Source: Bacillota bacterium
GTDB lineage: Bacteria; Bacillota; Bacilli; Bacillales; Cytobacillaceae
DNA length: 5,434 nucleotides
NCBI GenBank assembly: GCA_023389895.1
Contig: JAEWDX010000378.1
Span: forward strand, 1 to 5,434
Reading direction: 5' to 3'
Shown: positions 5,002-5,434 of the stretch, in pieces
Layout: every line of letters starts with the position of its first letter
Numbering within the stretch: position 1 is the first letter of the stretch
The notes under the pieces: generated by a model
What the model saw: only the letters and a program-made list of their open reading frames with translations
The model's database searches: none
What the model was told of the DNA's origin: nothing
Position numbers and translations under genes: made by a program

Positions 5002-5434
5002 ATGAAGAATTTTTGGATGTTTGTTACAACGGGGATGTTATTGATAGTAACAACGACAGGGTTTGCACGTATGGCATATGGTATTATCTTACCTTTTATG
5101 CAGCAGGGGCTCTCACTGTCTACAACACAGTCTGGATTATTAGGAACAATGCTCTTTCTAGGCTATTTACTTACGGTAGGGCTTTCAGGAATACTAACAA
5201 TGCGTATTGGTGCAAAGAATGTCCTGTTAGTTGGAGGGGGCTGTGTTATTTTAGGCTTGAGTGGACTTGTATTCGTCACAAGCTTCTGGTGGGCTGCTAT
5301 CACATTATTCCTGGCAGGAGCTGGAAGTGCGCTTGTTTATACCCCGCTTCTGTCTATAGCTGTTAGCCAGTATCCGAAGAAACGGGGCACTGTGATGGGA
5401 CTGTTAATGAGCGGAGCAGGAATTGGAATGCTAT
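5002..5434 (+). CDS. MFS transporter, YbfB/YjiJ-like, N-terminal fragment
   Basis: This is the first 144 codons of a major facilitator protein that runs off the right edge; full members have roughly 390-400 residues. ATG at 5002 is preceded by GGAGG (4989-4993) at 8 nt, a strong site. Four hydrophobic segments are visible (about 6-33, 43-66, 72-93 and 97-122). The first contains GFARMAYGIILP (20-31), the hallmark of YbfB/YjiJ-type MFS proteins. A basic loop at MRIGAK (67-72) matches the usual position of the MFS loop between helices 2 and 3, and KKRGTVMGLLMSGAGIGM (126-143) begins helix 5. The gene is divergent from the AraC-type regulator and has Fur box III in front. An export role, for example for a metallophore, is conceivable from context, but this family has no well-settled substrate and import is also possible. 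Confidence 0.88.
   Translation, partial: MKNFWMFVTTGMLLIVTTTGFARMAYGIILPFMQQGLSLSTTQSGLLGTMLFLGYLLTVGLSGILTMRIGAKNVLLVGGGCVILGLSGLVFVTSFWWAAITLFLAGAGSALVYTPLLSIAVSQYPKKRGTVMGLLMSGAGIGML

Noticed and set aside
5013..5366. 117-codon plus-strand frame overlapping the MFS start region
   Set aside because: The frame starting at 5002 has a good ribosome binding site and clear MFS motifs; this one is out of phase with it and rich in Cys/Trp/Tyr, as expected of a shadow.

Overview
This window looks like an iron-responsive transport locus from a low-GC Gram-positive bacterium, most likely a Bacillaceae/Planococcaceae member (Bacillus, Lysinibacillus or Solibacillus type). The evidence is AT-rich codon use, strong AGGAGG-type ribosome binding sites, TTG/GTG starts, Bacillus-style 7-1-7 Fur boxes and a YkoEDC-like ECF gene order. 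The genus is an inference.

Layout: about 4.5 kb is read on the minus strand. In transcription order it holds an AraC-family regulator (4503-3541) with its own terminator, then a YkoE-type ECF substrate-capture (S) component (3439-2852), a fused double ATPase EcfA-EcfA' (2845-1091), an EcfT transmembrane coupling protein (1094-264), and the first 65 codons of a membrane protein that looks like an exporter-fold ABC permease/ATPase (195-1, running off the left edge). A YbfB/YjiJ-type MFS transporter starts at 5002 on the plus strand and runs off the right edge.

The roughly 500-bp divergent region between the regulator and the MFS gene is dense in control signals. A perfect 19-bp palindromic Fur box sits inside a near-consensus promoter for the araC gene. 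A second Fur box matches 18 of 19 bases of the classical consensus, a third matches 14 of 15 positions of the 7-1-7 model, and a weaker fourth site may exist. Beside the second box, on the minus strand, a good ribosome binding site and ATG begin a frame that breaks after 11 codons. Restoring one base gives a lipoprotein-like signal peptide, so this may be the relic of a lost lipoprotein gene. A Fur-like site also lies just upstream of the ECF operon.

Reading of the whole: the ECF module resembles thiamin-precursor transporters of the YkoEDC type, but no thiamin riboswitch is visible. Control appears to be by Fur plus an AraC regulator of the YbtA/PchR style, and the operon continues into an IrtA/YbtP-like ABC protein. 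The most economical inference is an iron-repressed, ligand-induced importer of an iron-bearing small molecule (siderophore, other metallophore or heme), with the divergent MFS protein as a possible exporter. The substrate cannot be read from this sequence.
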